64,000 nucleotides of DNA from Phymatolithon calcareum (GCA_977006965.1 OZ345382.1:186001-250000); one strand, 5' to 3'. Positions 1-11,124 are shown, counted from the stretch's first letter. Notes: generated by a model not told the origin, from the sequence alone. Numbers and translations: made by a program.

Positions 1-137
1 TATTTTGAGTAACGGCACGGCTGCGTAAAGGTTGAAGTTGGTGCATTGAAATCAGAAGGAGAAGGAGAAGTCAAAGACGAATTGATAATGATGGAGAGGT
101 AATAGTGCAGGGAATAGGGCAGGGGGGAGGGGGGCGC

Positions 138-1005
138 GGAATTGTAAGTTTTTATTTTAGAAGCTCTCAACGCCAGAGTTCGCAGACACTAGAGCAGCTT
201 TTTGGGTACAACTGTCGCATTGTCGAAAAATATCCCATGACACTACCATTTCTTCCGATTATAATCTCTAATTCTAGTAGTCTGTCCATCGCCTGCATTG
301 TTTCGTCCTCGGTCTTTCCGTTGAGTTGTGGTCGTGTGAGGTTTCGCTGTAGAGTCTCAAGGCTCTTCTCAGCTACCTCGCCGAAGTGCTCTACAGACGA
401 AGAGGGGTTCATTAGGGGATGCGTCCGAAAGTATCCCTATTCACTGCCAGCATTCTGTGCTTTCGCGATTTGAGTAGCACAGTCGGGGTGGCGCCCTCTT
501 TCATGTCCACCGGGATTTTTTTGCTTCAGTCCTTCCTCTGCGTAGCCCCAGGCTTCGCTTAGAAGGAGCTTCTCATCCTTGGGCGTCACCTTCCCTCGTT
601 CAGCCCGGTCAACCTGCTCCCTGAACAGTTCTTCTACATAGCGAATGTCTTCGGGTTTTCCTTCGTAGTTTGGCTTTTTCTCGATTTCAAGTTTCTCCTC
701 CAGAAGACGCACAGCGAAATGTTCACCCAATTTTGCCCTTCTGATTTCCGGGGGCGTGATTTTCCAGAGCAATCTCGTTCGGTTTTGGAGGCGGAATGCA
801 AAGCATCCTAGGATGACGGAGTAGGAAGTCCTTCTGCCTGGTTGATTTGAGCTTGGATGGATCTCATCCACGGGGTAAGGTGCAAGGCGTACTCCTACCT
901 ACATTGCACGAGGGTCTTGTAGATTGATATGTTCTTCGTTATATGTAGACCCTTGGCTTTCAATCCAATATCTCGAAAACCCAGGATAATTCCCTAGAGC
1001 AGGGA
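138..1005 (-). mobile_element. LINE 3' relic, internally deleted
   Basis: This is the 3' part of a non-LTR retrotransposon read on the minus strand. Frame pieces at 437-871 and 167-412 match the C-terminal region of the fuller LINE at 19.5-22.5 kb: PPEIRRAKLGEHF, a VTPK-DE stretch, then HFGEVAEKSLETLQ and ETMQAMDRLLELEI. The segment near 945-1000 matches the post-RT region (around 20.82 kb of the other copy), so everything in between has been deleted. The plus-strand left edge (AAGTTTTTATTTTAGAAGC) is the LINE 3' end. Frames are broken and there is no RT core, so this is a dead copy. The family is assigned from the second copy in the window. Confidence 0.7.
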
Positions 1006-1373
1006 ATTGAGAAGTTACCGTCTGAAAGAGATATCCATGAAGAATGAGATAATGCTGAAACAAAATGAACAAGACGAATTTAATCTGCGGGGACTGCAAA
1101 AATACACAGGGGCGTTCAAACCAACCAGAAGCTTTCGATTATTTCCACGGTATCTGACGATGCTGGTAGAAAAGTTGGGATGTTTCACGGCCAGTGGAAG
1201 CAAGAAATGCCATAGCCGGCATGGACGAGCGATGGAGAAGGGAAAATGAGCTAGGGTGATCTCTACAATGCTGAACCACACGGAAAAAGGTCAATCATTG
1301 ACCCAAAGGTAATAGAGTACAAAACATTGTGCCATTTAAAATTCGGTTAGATGGTCAGCCACCTTTACAATAA

Positions 1374-1535
1374 GCCTGGCAAGAGCAAGCAAGAAACGAA
1401 GATTCCGAACTCGATGAAGCTCTCACAGATATTTCAAACATAATGCCCAAACAACGACTTTCCGATATTCAAAAAGAGATGCTGGAAATGGCAGTTGATA
1501 CTGTCCAAAGAAAATATTCGAAGTCAACTAATTAA
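1374..1535 (+). other. Short open stretch, possible gene or exon remnant
   Basis: A 53-codon stop-to-stop frame has a protein-like, helical and acidic composition (SELDEALTDISNIMPKQ, then EMLEMAVDTVQRKY) and ends in TAA. It has two internal ATGs but no recognisable domain and no clear splice sites. It could be the tail of an unidentified transposase or DNA-binding protein. No function is assigned. The flanks from 1006 to 1909 otherwise hold only a short LINE fragment. Confidence 0.2.
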
Positions 1536-1635
1536 ATGAAAAAGTAAGCGAAGGATTGTGGCGGAACGAAAATTCTCTCAGGTGCAATGATAATTGACAA
1601 AGGGAGCTTCAATTAAAACAGAAATCCAATCCAAT

Positions 1636-1755
1636 CCATTATAGTCTCTAATTCTAATAGTCTGTCCCTCGCTTCCATTTTTTCGCCCTTGGTCTTCTGT
1701 TGAGTTACGGTAGCTTGAGAATGCGTTTTAGGGTCTCAAGGCTCTTGATTCGGAA
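1636..1755 (-). mobile_element. Short LINE fragment
   Basis: On the plus strand this segment repeats the LINE 3' coding region seen at 265-385 (TCTCTAATTCTAATAGTCTG, then TTGAGTTACGG and GGGTCTCAAGGCTCTT). It is about 120 bp long, with many substitutions and both edges ragged. It is a second, separate remnant of the same LINE family. Confidence 0.6.
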
Positions 1756-1909
1756 TGACGTAAGAGCACGACATGGACAGGGAGGCAGTCGGAAAAGTTT
1801 GGAGGGCGCCGGCCCTCCCGTCCAGCAGCTTTAGGAGGGAGACATGCATCCTAGTTTGTGAGAAGGAATCACACCACTTCAAGGTGTTTATGATACTTGT
1901 GAACTAAAA

Positions 1910-2171
1910 TAGAAGCAGAAGAAAAGTAGATTTTTATATAAAGTTACCAACGCATCTGCCGACGCTTGGGGCAACTTTCTTAGGGCTAAGAGGTTTTGGC
2001 TAAATTCTGTCTGTGGAAAAGTTTCTTTTCTTGTGTGCACTAAAATAGGATATCCGAGCAAAACTGAAAATAGAGCGCGAACAAGAGCATTATTTGAAAC
2101 CATTACCAGGGATATGTGGCTACCACTAGATTTGAAAACGTAGCAATGTGAGTGTGCAGCTCCGTATCGCA
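1910..2171 (-). repeat. 262-bp short interspersed element, copy 1 (SINE-B)
   Basis: This 262-bp block is flanked by a perfect 10-bp direct repeat, TGAACTAAAA (1900-1909 and 2172-2181). It is homologous, in opposite orientation, to a 261-bp insert at 18030-18290. Shared landmarks include GTTACCAA-GCATCTG-CGACGCTTGGGGCAA and the GCTAAAA/ACTAAAA-then-CAAAACT region. Size match, TSD and independent insertion point define a short mobile repeat. I see no convincing ORF or pol III boxes, so calling it a SINE rests on size and TSD length. The minus strand is given as sense because the AATAAA-containing end of copy 2 then lies 3'. Confidence 0.65.
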
Positions 2172-2181
2172 TGAACTAAAA

Positions 2182-5026
2182 CAAGAACCCTTTCTCTTGT
2201 TGAGTGTTGAAATAACTTTACGTATTGATGCATTCGTACTTTCCGGCGGCATTAAAGACCGATCTAGATAGGACGTGGACACAATCATATATGATAGCAT
2301 AGCGTCGTCCTAATCGGGAGACAGTACTGCTCAATAATAATTATTATTATCCCTTTTGGTTACGAGTGTACAGGGAAATGGTCACTTACTCGGCGCTACA
2401 GTTACAGGTGAAAGAATTCGTTCCCTGCAGAGAGAGAATTTCTGTTCGTAGCACAAGTGGACATGAACTATTAAAACGATGTCATCCGCTCTGTTTTTAA
2501 CAATACTACATCATGATGATGTTGTTATTCATATTTTTATTCATTGAGTGGCAATCAGACTCTATGGTCCTTGTCTGCACGTGGATAGTCTCCATCACCT
2601 CGCCTGAAAAGGATAATTCTTCACAAGACCGGCACATCTACAGCCGTCACATGCTGTACACAACTCATTCCCGTACCACATCTCACACGCAATAATCTCA
2701 TCATGGCTTGCTCAGCCCTCGGTCTTGCCGCCGTCCTGCTCGTCTTTTTTCGTTTGCCCACAACGACGCCACTCCCCTCAAGAGCTTTCGATTGTTCGAT
2801 CCGCGAGGCAGCTCTCACATAGCATCCGTTACCAGTTCGGACGAATTTGCAGCTGCCACACGTGTCACGTGCAAGTGCTGAATAGCATATCGCAAATGTA
2901 GCAGAATCGCTTATAAAAAGTGCCGCGACAACATCTCATGTCTCCATTATGCAAGTTCCGTCTGTTATGCTCGCTGTCACAGTCGAATGTGCTAAATTTT
3001 TTTTGCTCGAAAGCAAGCCATGAAAGCACACGAGCTGGACTTAACCCCACGCATGGAGCTCTTTCGTCAACTTCCAACACTGCTTCCTTAGCCATTCACT
3101 TGTACAATCTCGTAAATCTCAATGATATTTTTTGCCTCGGAAATTCATCTACTGTTTTCCTCTTAAAAGTATCCACGGAACTGTTTTGATAAGAAATCTT
3201 GTCGCTAACGGACTGCACGTTCGATAATCTTCACTTTTTTAATTGAAATTTAAAAAAGACTAATAGATTTTCGAATATGCGGGCAAGGCTTTGTCAATTG
3301 CTAGCTTCCATTGTGTAGTACTTTAAAACGTATCGACTGTCATAGGCGCTGGGAAAAGTGAGGATCCGAAACCATCGTATCTCCTATGTGGTATTCTTGT
3401 GCGTTTAGCGTCGGGCGTTCCCGCTGCTGGACTACGTGCCTTATCGGACCTCTACTAAGCTTCTCTTTCTTGACTTCAGAATAGAACTTCATCGTTTTTT
3501 ATGCACTCGATGATGGTCTTGCTGAAGAGAAAAAGAACATATAAGGTTTTCTCGATCTCCAATCTATTGTATTGTGGAGAAAGTGGAGTCATTCGGAAGA
3601 CAGGCAAAGAAACGTTGACCTTCTTCTGGCTCTACCTTCATAGGAACTTAGCATGCTTGAATTTTCTACTGATCAGCACACTACCTCGGAATTATATAGC
3701 ATTTTCGGTGGATTAAGCTACCGACCCAAGATGTTCACGCAGGAGATGTTAGAAATTATTGCTGGGCGCGTTATCAAGCGTCACTCTTCCTTGCAATTGT
3801 AATACGTGTCGTGCATACGGCACCGTATGTCTCGTTTCATGTCATGTTCTGCCAGATTGCATTTCAGTGTGGCAAAACGGCAATGAACAGTGCAGAACAA
3901 AAGAAGAGTTTATTACCTTCGCGCGTTCAGCGTTGTAGAACCTGACGAAGGTTCCCGTGCTGTTCAAGAATGTCGCAACACACCAGTTAGTCGTGGTGAT
4001 CCGTTATGACGGCTGGTTTCCCAAAAAGGAGACCAGGTATGGCGCGACGCCTGCGCCAGCCTATTTCGCACTGCGAATTCCAGAAGGAGCACTGAGCCGA
4101 CCAAAACTTGTCGATATTTCTTCCGGCTTCCTTCCGACTTCCTTCCATCACAATGATGTGCTCGGTTGCTATCGCATTTATACCATTCCGAGTCTAGATT
4201 CGGCACAGGAGTCGGTCTTTCTGTTTCTCCTTTGCCCAGTGGTCGAATTTCTTGGCTGAAGAACTTTCGTTAAACGTCATTGGCGGCTTGCTCTAAGTTT
4301 TTCCACGCCGCTTGGTTATTGCGTATTCCCAAATGGGTGGGTAAGCGCCTTGTACACATAGATGCATTTTCGATGCTCAGGTTCTTCTTGAATATTCCAA
4401 ATATACGCAACTCACACACGACGGACCTTGCCTTCTTCACACATGGATGGTAGATAAGAAGAGGAAGTGAAACAAGCGATGGCCAACTTAATGATGCTAG
4501 AAATCGAAATGAAAGAGGAGATGATGTTGTGATGATGGAGGCGATACGTTGCCGTCTTCCCTGGAAGGGTTGCAGCGCAATGAGAAGCTGCTCTGATGTT
4601 GGCGTGTGCCGGCGTTGAGGGATTCTAAAAATTATCCAATTTCCCCTCTTCTTCAGGCGTTTTAGCAACTTCTGTCTAGGAAAATCCAGGGAGAGTAATC
4701 TTCATGGGTGATAGAAATGCCTCATCCATAGCACAGATGCCGAGATGCAGTTCTTGTCTCATTCGATTCACCAAGTATTTTCCGCATTTTGTGGCAGCCT
4801 TCAGGTCCGATTTCCGTCACCAGTAGTACACACACTGATTTTGCCCCAAATTCGCGCTTTGGTCAAAATTCATGAACCCAGTCAATATTTTGTTTTCATT
4901 CGTTTGTACTCGAACATTTACAGTTATCTTGTGCCGGAAGCAGTCCTACTCACCAGCCAAGGGATCACACTCGGGGCTTGTAAGAGGACCAAATATTTGT
5001 CATAAGCTGGCCATACGTAAGGGGAT
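2182..5026. other. Intergenic stretch without a supported gene
   Basis: ORFs here (for example at 2621-2818, 3957-4259 and 4270-4668) overlap on both strands and have shadow-like composition, with no motif I recognise. The only local structure is a short A/T triplet palindrome near 2333-2350 (TAATAATAATTATTATTA). The stretch immediately left of the DNA transposon at 5027 shows nothing further. Confidence 0.5.
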
Positions 5027-5064
5027 ACATCGTCGGGAAGTTGGTGCACTGGACCAGGTCACGG
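5027..5064 (+). repeat. Left TIR of the 6.1-kb transposon
   Basis: It begins ACATCGTCGGGAA, continues TT-GTGCACTG and CCAGG, and is the reverse complement of 11087-11124 with six mismatches in 38 positions. Confidence 0.6.
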
Positions 5065-5350
5065 CGGTCTCGTGCCCTCGGCACATCTGGACCCAGTGCC
5101 CATGGCAAGGTGTTCACTATCTTGGCACTAGCCGTGGACAGCGCCCACGGGCACTGCCTTGGACACAGGCCATTAGCCAATCAAAAGGCACAGAAGTCAC
5201 GCCGTCACGGTGGGGTATTTTCCCTTGGAGTACCTGGAAAAGATATGCACATTTGTTGTGTTTTGGGAAATCCGATCTGAAAATTAAAAAATTGGCTTTA
5301 CTGAAAATCATGTAGTGGGAAAAGAAAAGGAAACTGTGCATCGCAAAAGA

Positions 5351-7089
5351 CTACGATCGGTGCTCATGCAAAGCGACGAAGGAATTCAACTTTGACCGCT
5401 CATCTTCGGTAAGGAGGCGAGTAATCTTGATTCTGCCCAGTTGAAGGGAGAGCGGCTCCACCTCGTCTTGACTTTCCTCATCGGCGCTGTCTGGAACTGT
5501 CACCAGTCTGTCGTGAATTCGAAGAGATTCTTTCGCCCAAAGTGGCGCGTGTCCCATATTCATCTGGTTAGCATTGCCGCCGATGACCGATTTAATGAAA
5601 CTAGTCGCCTATATACGCGCAGTGTATCAGAAGTATATCACGAGTGTCAGACCAAAGAAGGAAAATCATAAACAAACTCCACTGTGATAACATACCTTAA
5701 CCCGAGCAAACGCCAGGGCGCAAATCGGCATAGTAATGGTCGGGTCCCCGTCAAAAAGAGGGCTCTCCTCGTGTGGCCAAATCTCCGGCAACTCTTTTTC
5801 TGAGTTCAACCCTCGAATCTTATCCTTTATCGCAATGGCTTGCGCACGTGCCTCGCACCGCATGCCATAACATGTCTGCACCCAGGCATTGTTGTATTCG
5901 GAGCTGGAGAGATAGGACCCTCTGGAAAGCATTCGAACAGCATAGGTTTCCTTCTCTTCTTGACGAGCTCTGCAACTCGGACGAAGCAAGCAAGAGGATG
6001 GAGAAAACAAGAAAAATTCTCGTCTCTGCTGAGAAAAAAGGAGTTAGCAAGAGAACTACTTGGGCAGTGTAATATTAGATCGAAATCAACGTACAATGCG
6101 GGAGGCAATGGCGAAATGGGCCCTGCTCTGCGCCCTAGCCATGAAGCTTGCAACCATAACGGCCTTATCTTTCAACCCCTGTGTGGGCATTGGTGACCTG
6201 AGAAAAGCCATGAGATCTTCTCGAGAAGCACTGCCAGAGTGACCAAAGCGCGCAGCAGAAAGGAGGATAGGAGATGATGATTCAGACATATTAAGATACA
6301 GATTCAATGAGTCACAGCTTTCACGGAGCTGCAGGACAGATTTAAGCTTTATGGAGAGCTTTGGATGTCGAAATAAGAGAAAAAGTCCGGAAAAGACGTT
6401 AGTTTGCGTTTCAAAAGCGTTTCAAAGAGAATTATCGAGAAAAAATAACTTACAAATCCAAGTACTGCAGCTCTCTCCTTGTCTGCGTCGCTTGCAGACG
6501 GCTCGCGAGCGTTACTACCTTGCAAAGTAGCTGAGAGAATTTTTTCGAGCGCAGCGTTTCCTTTTTCAATTGTGCTTCCGATTTGAATTAATAGAGCCTT
6601 GCTCTCGGCATGTTGTTCATTGTCGTCCTCCCGAAGATTAGCAAGCTGTCGGGCAACGGCTTGTACGGAATTGGAGAGCTCGGAAAACCGATGGCTGTAG
6701 TCTCTCTCCCTCGTTATGGATGCGGTCGGGGTTGCAGGCGCACCACCACTCGGGGCTTGAGAGGATCGAAGTGATTTCCGAGGGCGCCCAGCAAGTGAGT
6801 CTTCTCCAAGACGAGCAGCCCTCGATGTAAATGCGGTTCGCTGCGGAGTAAGTGGGCTGGTGTTCACAAAGCGCGCTGTCCGAGCGGCCTGTGGGGTGTG
6901 ACCGGGGGATTGTAACGAGTTACGTGGAAGTCCATCACCTGTTCCACGCGTAGGTGAGAGTATTGTTCTCCGCGGGGAATTGTGCGGATATGGTGAAGGT
7001 CCCCCGTCATATTCAGCTGTAGCCAAGTGGCCAGGAGTTTGCCCGGGGCCGCTTATGTCATCCGTAGGTGCACCAGGCGGGAGAGACAT
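5351..7089 (-). CDS. Four-exon transposon passenger gene, 471 aa, unknown function
   Basis: Exons are 7089-6454, 6328-6095, 6028-5696 and 5563-5351 on the minus strand. The three introns (125, 66 and 132 bp) have donors GTAAGT, GTACGT and GTATGT and end in AG. All splice in phase 0, so the frame stays open for 471 codons from a real ATG. The first 140 residues are Pro/Ser/Thr/Arg-rich and probably disordered. Residues about 140-205 look like a coiled coil (SELSNSVQAVARQLANLRE, then an IEKGNAALEKILS stretch). Exons 3 and 4 carry an Arg/Glu-rich domain (SRGSYLSSSEYNNAWVQTCY, then PEIWPHEESPLFDGDP) that I do not recognise. The gene lies inside the TIRs, downstream of and parallel to the transposase, so an accessory or regulatory role in the element is plausible. 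It could instead be a captured host gene. Confidence 0.6.
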
Positions 7090-7228
7090 AGTTGGTGGAG
7101 ACGAGGAATGTGCGCGGAAGTGATACCGCTGTGAAGTTTCGGCAATGAATATCGGACGTCGAGCTTTAAATCGAGACTCTGCGATACCTTTGGAGTCCTT
7201 GTATTTGCTGCCACAGATCGCTTTGTAA

Positions 7229-7516
7229 CTAAAATCTCCCAGGAGTGCAGCGACGGCTGCCGTTTAGGGTATCGGCCACTAATCCCCGTGGATGGAGATA
7301 TTTGTGTAACACGTGGTGGCGGGAAACAATGGTACGTAACGATTCTGAGTATTTAGGGGGCACCCTAGTCAAGTGGAAGCCATTACTAGTTGAGAACCAC
7401 GACTTAGCTGGGTTTCGAGAGAAAGTAAGCAGTGTGCATAAAATAGGGTTCTTCCCATCGTCTTCGTCACACTGTTCACGAGTCTTGCGCAGCACGTCAA
7501 TTGTATTCTTCGACAT
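7229..7516 (-). CDS. Small ORF in the transposon, 95 aa
   Basis: A real ATG opens a 95-codon frame starting MSKNTIDVLRKTREQCDEDD, between the transposase-like gene and the four-exon gene on the same strand. The first 30 residues are hydrophilic and protein-like. The rest is less convincing, and no motif is visible. It may be an upstream exon of the four-exon gene or an independent small protein, but I found no good GT-AG pair to join them. Confidence 0.25.
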   Translation of the reverse strand: MSKNTIDVLRKTREQCDEDDGKNPILCTLLTFSRNPAKSWFSTSNGFHLTRVPPKYSESLRTIVSRHHVLHKYLHPRGLVADTLNGSRRCTPGRF

Positions 7517-7844
7517 TCTCCTACGTTCTCCAATTCAAACTCCGCCCTGCTCTAAAATACTTGCAAACAAAAGCGTCACTTTCAATGTCGCGCTTTATAC
7601 TGGTAAAAGACGCAAATAGCCAGCTTCATTCAGTAAATGTCACAAAACTTTCAGTATGTACGCTCAGGTAGAGATGTAAACTGGTATCCTTGCACCAAAA
7701 AGAACCGTGAATAGCGCCTCTCTTCCGGACTATCCCGTATCGCAGCTACAGGGGAAGAAGCTGTGTGCCGCTTCGCAAAGTGGAACATGTCAACAACAAC
7801 GACTACAATACGGCGTAAGGAAGTAGATGGGACGCAGTCAATGA

Positions 7845-10274
7845 CTATGTCTCCTCCGCTCCCCAAGACATAGCATATGAGAATCTGGTGTGCCCAAAAA
7901 CTTCGACAACTTTCCGATTCTCAGGGTCTGGTTCCACCGGAACCAGCCGGCGAACAATAACAAACCTCTTTGCGCTCGCGCGACGATGGCCTCTCTCTAG
8001 TATCAGCTGAATGAAACCGGTCCTTACATCTCCATCGCAGTTGTATTCCACAGCGTCATAACGGGGCCCGGCTCCATTTGCATTCTCGCTTGCGTATGCC
8101 GTATGAGCCGCACTAGTCTTCTCCTGCTGTGTGTGCCACGGAAACAGAGCTGTGAACTTAACCGACTTTTTTCGTTTCCAAACTGGATCAAGAGTAGCCA
8201 CTTGCCTTTGTGTCAGTAGGTACTCTGTGACGTCTTCTGCACTCTTTCCACGTAATTGAAGTGAGATTTCCCTGGCCTCGACCAGGAGCTCGCGGCAAAT
8301 TTGTAGTGGAAAAGGTGGAGCGGTCGGTTCTGACGAAGAGGTGTCAAGATTTTCTTCATTATCAATAGGAGGATTCGCTCTCAGCAGAATGGAAGAAAGG
8401 GAGACGGAAGAAGAATGATCCATAGGGTTCTGTCCGTTCTTCGATGCCTCAGAAATGCTTCTCACTTTTAGCAATTGCGTCCCTATTGAATCCATTCGTC
8501 GACTCGTAGCGTGGTAGCATGCCTTCGTGGTCTTGTGAAGAGTTTCGTTCGCATCGGACTCACCACGTCGACCACATTCAAAGTTTAGGAAATGGTCTTC
8601 AATGTGGTACATCAGTCGGTGCAACTTTGTAGATATTGACGTTCTGAGAACATGAGCAATTTGCAGTGAAGAAGTAAAACATATTTGCTGCAGTTCTTTA
8701 ACATCTTCATGGCTCCTGTATCCGGAAGATTCTGCTTCGTTAACTCCACGTAGTCGCATTTGCATTCGGTTCAATGCCAATGCCGCTTGTAACAAGGTGT
8801 CATCGTCTGGGCTTGTTTGAGGACAAAGACCCATCAGTGCTACCCAAAGGAAAGGTGTGATTCTTCTGCGCAAGTTTCCTGTCATTCCTGCGTGCACATC
8901 GCTGGCGCTGTTCCAAAACGGTGAAATGTGGAGCCCAGTCACGCGCGGCAAATCTTGAAATCTCTGGTTCACTATCCGGACGAGCGCAGCCTTGGTTATT
9001 ACATTCTTGTTGTAGTCTCGGCTGCTGAATACTTCAAACGCTTTGTCCGGCAACATTCGTGCCACCCCTAGATCTAACACATGGAGGCGGTCAAAACCAA
9101 TTGTGTGGTAAAGATGATATGGCTCTGAACCAAGGCCGTACATTGCGGCTAAAGCAGGCGGAAGCTCATGCGCACTGACGTTCTTTAGATATTTTCTTGC
9201 AGTCCGGACGATTACTGGGCTACTCTCAGGGTCATCTGATAGCTTCCGCTGTGCTTTGGCGACCAGAAGCTGATTCAGCACAGTTTCTTGGACATTCCGC
9301 GCGCTCTGTTTTACCCCATATGCCTGTATCGAAAAGACCGAGTCCAACCGCCTGCTTGCCCCCGACGCACCGTTCTCCATGTGATCGTCCACCGCGCTGC
9401 CGGCTTCCCGTTTGTCGTCATTTTGGACACGCGTTGGCATTGTGCATAGTGAGCAGTCCATACAACTTCCCTGTGCCTTCAAACAGAAAAACGATCGCTC
9501 TTGCGGTTGGTCAGAAACTAGGGTGTTCAGACGAAGTAGAACAAGTTTGCCTTCAAATATCGCCCCGTCCCGGGATGCCTCAATTACTTCCGCTAAAAGC
9601 AGGAAAAGAAACCTCTGAAAAAGCTCTCCCCTCGCATCTCGCAATTTACCAGCAGAGAACAAACCACTGTCCACACGCAGACATGGTGCAATACTGACTT
9701 CGTGCCATGTGTTTGAGGCACATTTCACATTAACTAGACGGGCTCTTACTGAGTTCGCACTCTGCGTGCCGGAGCTGGAAAGAACTGCGCTGTCGGCGTA
9801 CAAGTCGAATAAAATCATTGGCATTTTTTGCTTGTTCGCTTCTGTGTACCGCTTGAACGAATTACTGTCCAATGCCGACGAGAACACGCGCACAGAATTT
9901 CGATTGGTCTCTTGGAAAGGCAGTATGGCCGAAATCTCTCCGGCGGCTTCCAATTCTCCAAATATGACTTCCTTCAAACTGCGGAACACGCCAGTCTTGT
10001 TGGTTCCATGGAGCCCTGACGAAATTTTAGCAACACGCCAGCCCTTCCGAGCGACGTCCAACTTTCTCCAGTCTTCAACATACCTCAAAAACGATCCCTT
10101 CGTCGCGAACTGCTTCCTGAAATCAGTACGACCAGGACCAAGAGAAGTGTTACTCACACATACCGCAAGGTCATAGTGATCTTCTATCTCTCCTCTCGAG
10201 TACTGATTGCTACAGCAGAACGATATGAGTGTTTTCGCCAAATCGCACAGCTCAGAAATTGGAGGGTGAAGCAA
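7845..10274 (-). CDS. Transposase-like protein (CACTA/Plavaka-like, tentative)
   Basis: This is the longest open frame of the left third (about 800 codons). It has a CxxC pair (CMDCSLC), a core motif FDRLHVLDLGVAR and a downstream FWNSASDVHAGMTGNLRRRI segment. These resemble the RNase H-fold DDE transposases of Plavaka/CACTA-type elements, where a D-x-LH-x-LD-x-G motif precedes the helical insertion. The C-terminal 60 residues look like a small beta-rich domain. A C2H2 finger is encoded just upstream in another frame (10252-10599), as expected for that group. A further ORF (7651-7866; IDCVPSTSLRRIVVVVVDMF) continues the coding sense in a different frame and may be a lost C-terminus. No ATG lies at the 5' edge, so the true start is probably in the upstream piece. 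Family assignment is tentative. Confidence 0.45.
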   Translation of the reverse strand: MLHPPISELCDLAKTLISFCCSNQYSRGEIEDHYDLAVCVSNTSLGPGRTDFRKQFATKGSFLRYVEDWRKLDVARKGWRVAKISSGLHGTNKTGVFRSLKEVIFGELEAAGEISAILPFQETNRNSVRVFSSALDSNSFKRYTEANKQKMPMILFDLYADSAVLSSSGTQSANSVRARLVNVKCASNTWHEVSIAPCLRVDSGLFSAGKLRDARGELFQRFLFLLLAEVIEASRDGAIFEGKLVLLRLNTLVSDQPQERSFFCLKAQGSCMDCSLCTMPTRVQNDDKREAGSAVDDHMENGASGASRRLDSVFSIQAYGVKQSARNVQETVLNQLLVAKAQRKLSDDPESSPVIVRTARKYLKNVSAHELPPALAAMYGLGSEPYHLYHTIGFDRLHVLDLGVARMLPDKAFEVFSSRDYNKNVITKAALVRIVNQRFQDLPRVTGLHISPFWNSASDVHAGMTGNLRRRITPFLWVALMGLCPQTSPDDDTLLQAALALNRMQMRLRGVNEAESSGYRSHEDVKELQQICFTSSLQIAHVLRTSISTKLHRLMYHIEDHFLNFECGRRGESDANETLHKTTKACYHATSRRMDSIGTQLLKVRSISEASKNGQNPMDHSSSVSLSSILLRANPPIDNEENLDTSSSEPTAPPFPLQICRELLVEAREISLQLRGKSAEDVTEYLLTQRQVATLDPVWKRKKSVKFTALFPWHTQQEKTSAAHTAYASENANGAGPRYDAVEYNCDGDVRTGFIQLILERGHRRASAKRFVIVRRLVPVEPDPENRKVVEVFGHTRFSYAMSWGAEET

Positions 10275-10599
10275 TCGCAGAAATCAAAAACGGGAGCAGA
10301 GGAATCGTTGTACGACTTATAAAAGTCGTAAACTCTGTCTGCCGTGTTTCCATGCAGGTTTTGACGACAGATTTGGGATTCTTGACCATGATTGACACTG
10401 AAACCACTCTATCTCCATGATGCTCAATAGATTCAAAGTTGTCCGTGATTTGGCGAGAGTGAGAATCTGTGCTCCTGGTACCCTTTGTTGCTGCATTGCT
10501 TTCTACTCCATCGTGCCGGTGAACCATCCATTGATGCCGACCGAATAATACCGCATTGGCGAACCGTATGTTGCATGATCCGCATGTGAAGCAATTCAT
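10252..10599 (-). CDS. C2H2 zinc-finger N-terminal piece of the transposase gene
   Basis: An ATG at 10599 opens a frame beginning MNCFTCGSCNIRFANAVLFG and ending the finger in HQWMVHRH, a Cys2His2-type motif. It stops at 10252, overlapping the main transposase frame by 23 bases. In the overlap a third frame reads VYDFYKSYNDSS, so the gene has changed frame at least once (indels or an unrecognised intron). N-terminal fingers are known from Plavaka-like transposases and presumably bind the TIRs. The element is therefore probably no longer autonomous. Confidence 0.45.
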   Translation of the reverse strand: MNCFTCGSCNIRFANAVLFGRHQWMVHRHDGVESNAATKGTRSTDSHSRQITDNFESIEHHGDRVVSVSIMVKNPKSVVKTCMETRQTEFTTFISRTTIPLLPFLISAIASPSNF

Positions 10600-11086
10600 A
10601 GTGACCTCCAACGACAAAAATCCAGCGCTGAGAGCAGGACGGTAAGAGAGCCAGCGGAGAATTCTGTTGCTGGGGAGGTCGCAGACTGAGCCTTTGAATT
10701 ACTAATAACACAGACTTTGGTCAAAGCGTGAAATTTTGTTAGTATATTTCCCTGTTTCCACGAGACTTAGAGGGTGCAAGAAATAGGAATGCATTAAAAG
10801 TTTTAATAATATAAATAATTTATATTATTGCCTTTTCGACTTTGAACAGACGCAATTTCTAGATTCGAAACAAAACTTGAAAAACTAATCCTGCTTCCGG
10901 AGTGACGAGTCCCAACACGTATCGTCGCTATACCACTCAAGATTGCGACAAGTGTCCTTCGATAGTGTCCCGTGGCTGGGAAAATACAGCGGGAAGCAAT
11001 GGGCACAATTTCGTGACCTAGTCACCGCTGGTCGAGGAGGGCTCCCATTGGCCGGGTCATGAAATCATGCCCAGGTCACTTGAGTC

Positions 11087-11124
11087 CTGTGTCCTGGCGC
11101 AGTGCACGAAGTTCCCGACGATGT
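11087..11124 (-). repeat. Right TIR of the 6.1-kb transposon
   Basis: Its reverse complement starts ACATCGTCGGGAA and matches the left end at 5027-5064 in 32 of 38 positions. Confidence 0.6.

Larger units (their letters stand above)
5027..11124 (-). mobile_element. Candidate 6.1-kb DNA transposon with TIRs and two genes
   Basis: The ends at 5027-5064 and 11087-11124 form an imperfect inverted repeat beginning ACATCGTCGGGAA, with 32 of 38 positions matching by eye. Both subterminal regions also share short GGTCAC/GTGCCC-type words. Inside, all on the minus strand, lie a C2H2 zinc-finger ORF and a transposase-like ORF (7845-10599), a small ORF (7229-7516) and a four-exon gene (5351-7089). The right end abuts a LINE fragment. 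I could not settle a TSD, so the exact termini may be off by a few bases. The transposase style (C2H2 finger, CxxC, D-LH-LDLG motif) is closest to CACTA/Plavaka-type elements, but the termini are not CACTA. Confidence 0.55.

Noticed and set aside
5041-5180. rRNA-like or ncRNA-like GC-rich block
   Set aside because: Better explained as the TIR and subterminal region of the 6.1-kb transposon.
9197-9697. 166-aa plus-strand ORF
   Set aside because: Antisense shadow of the transposase-like frame.
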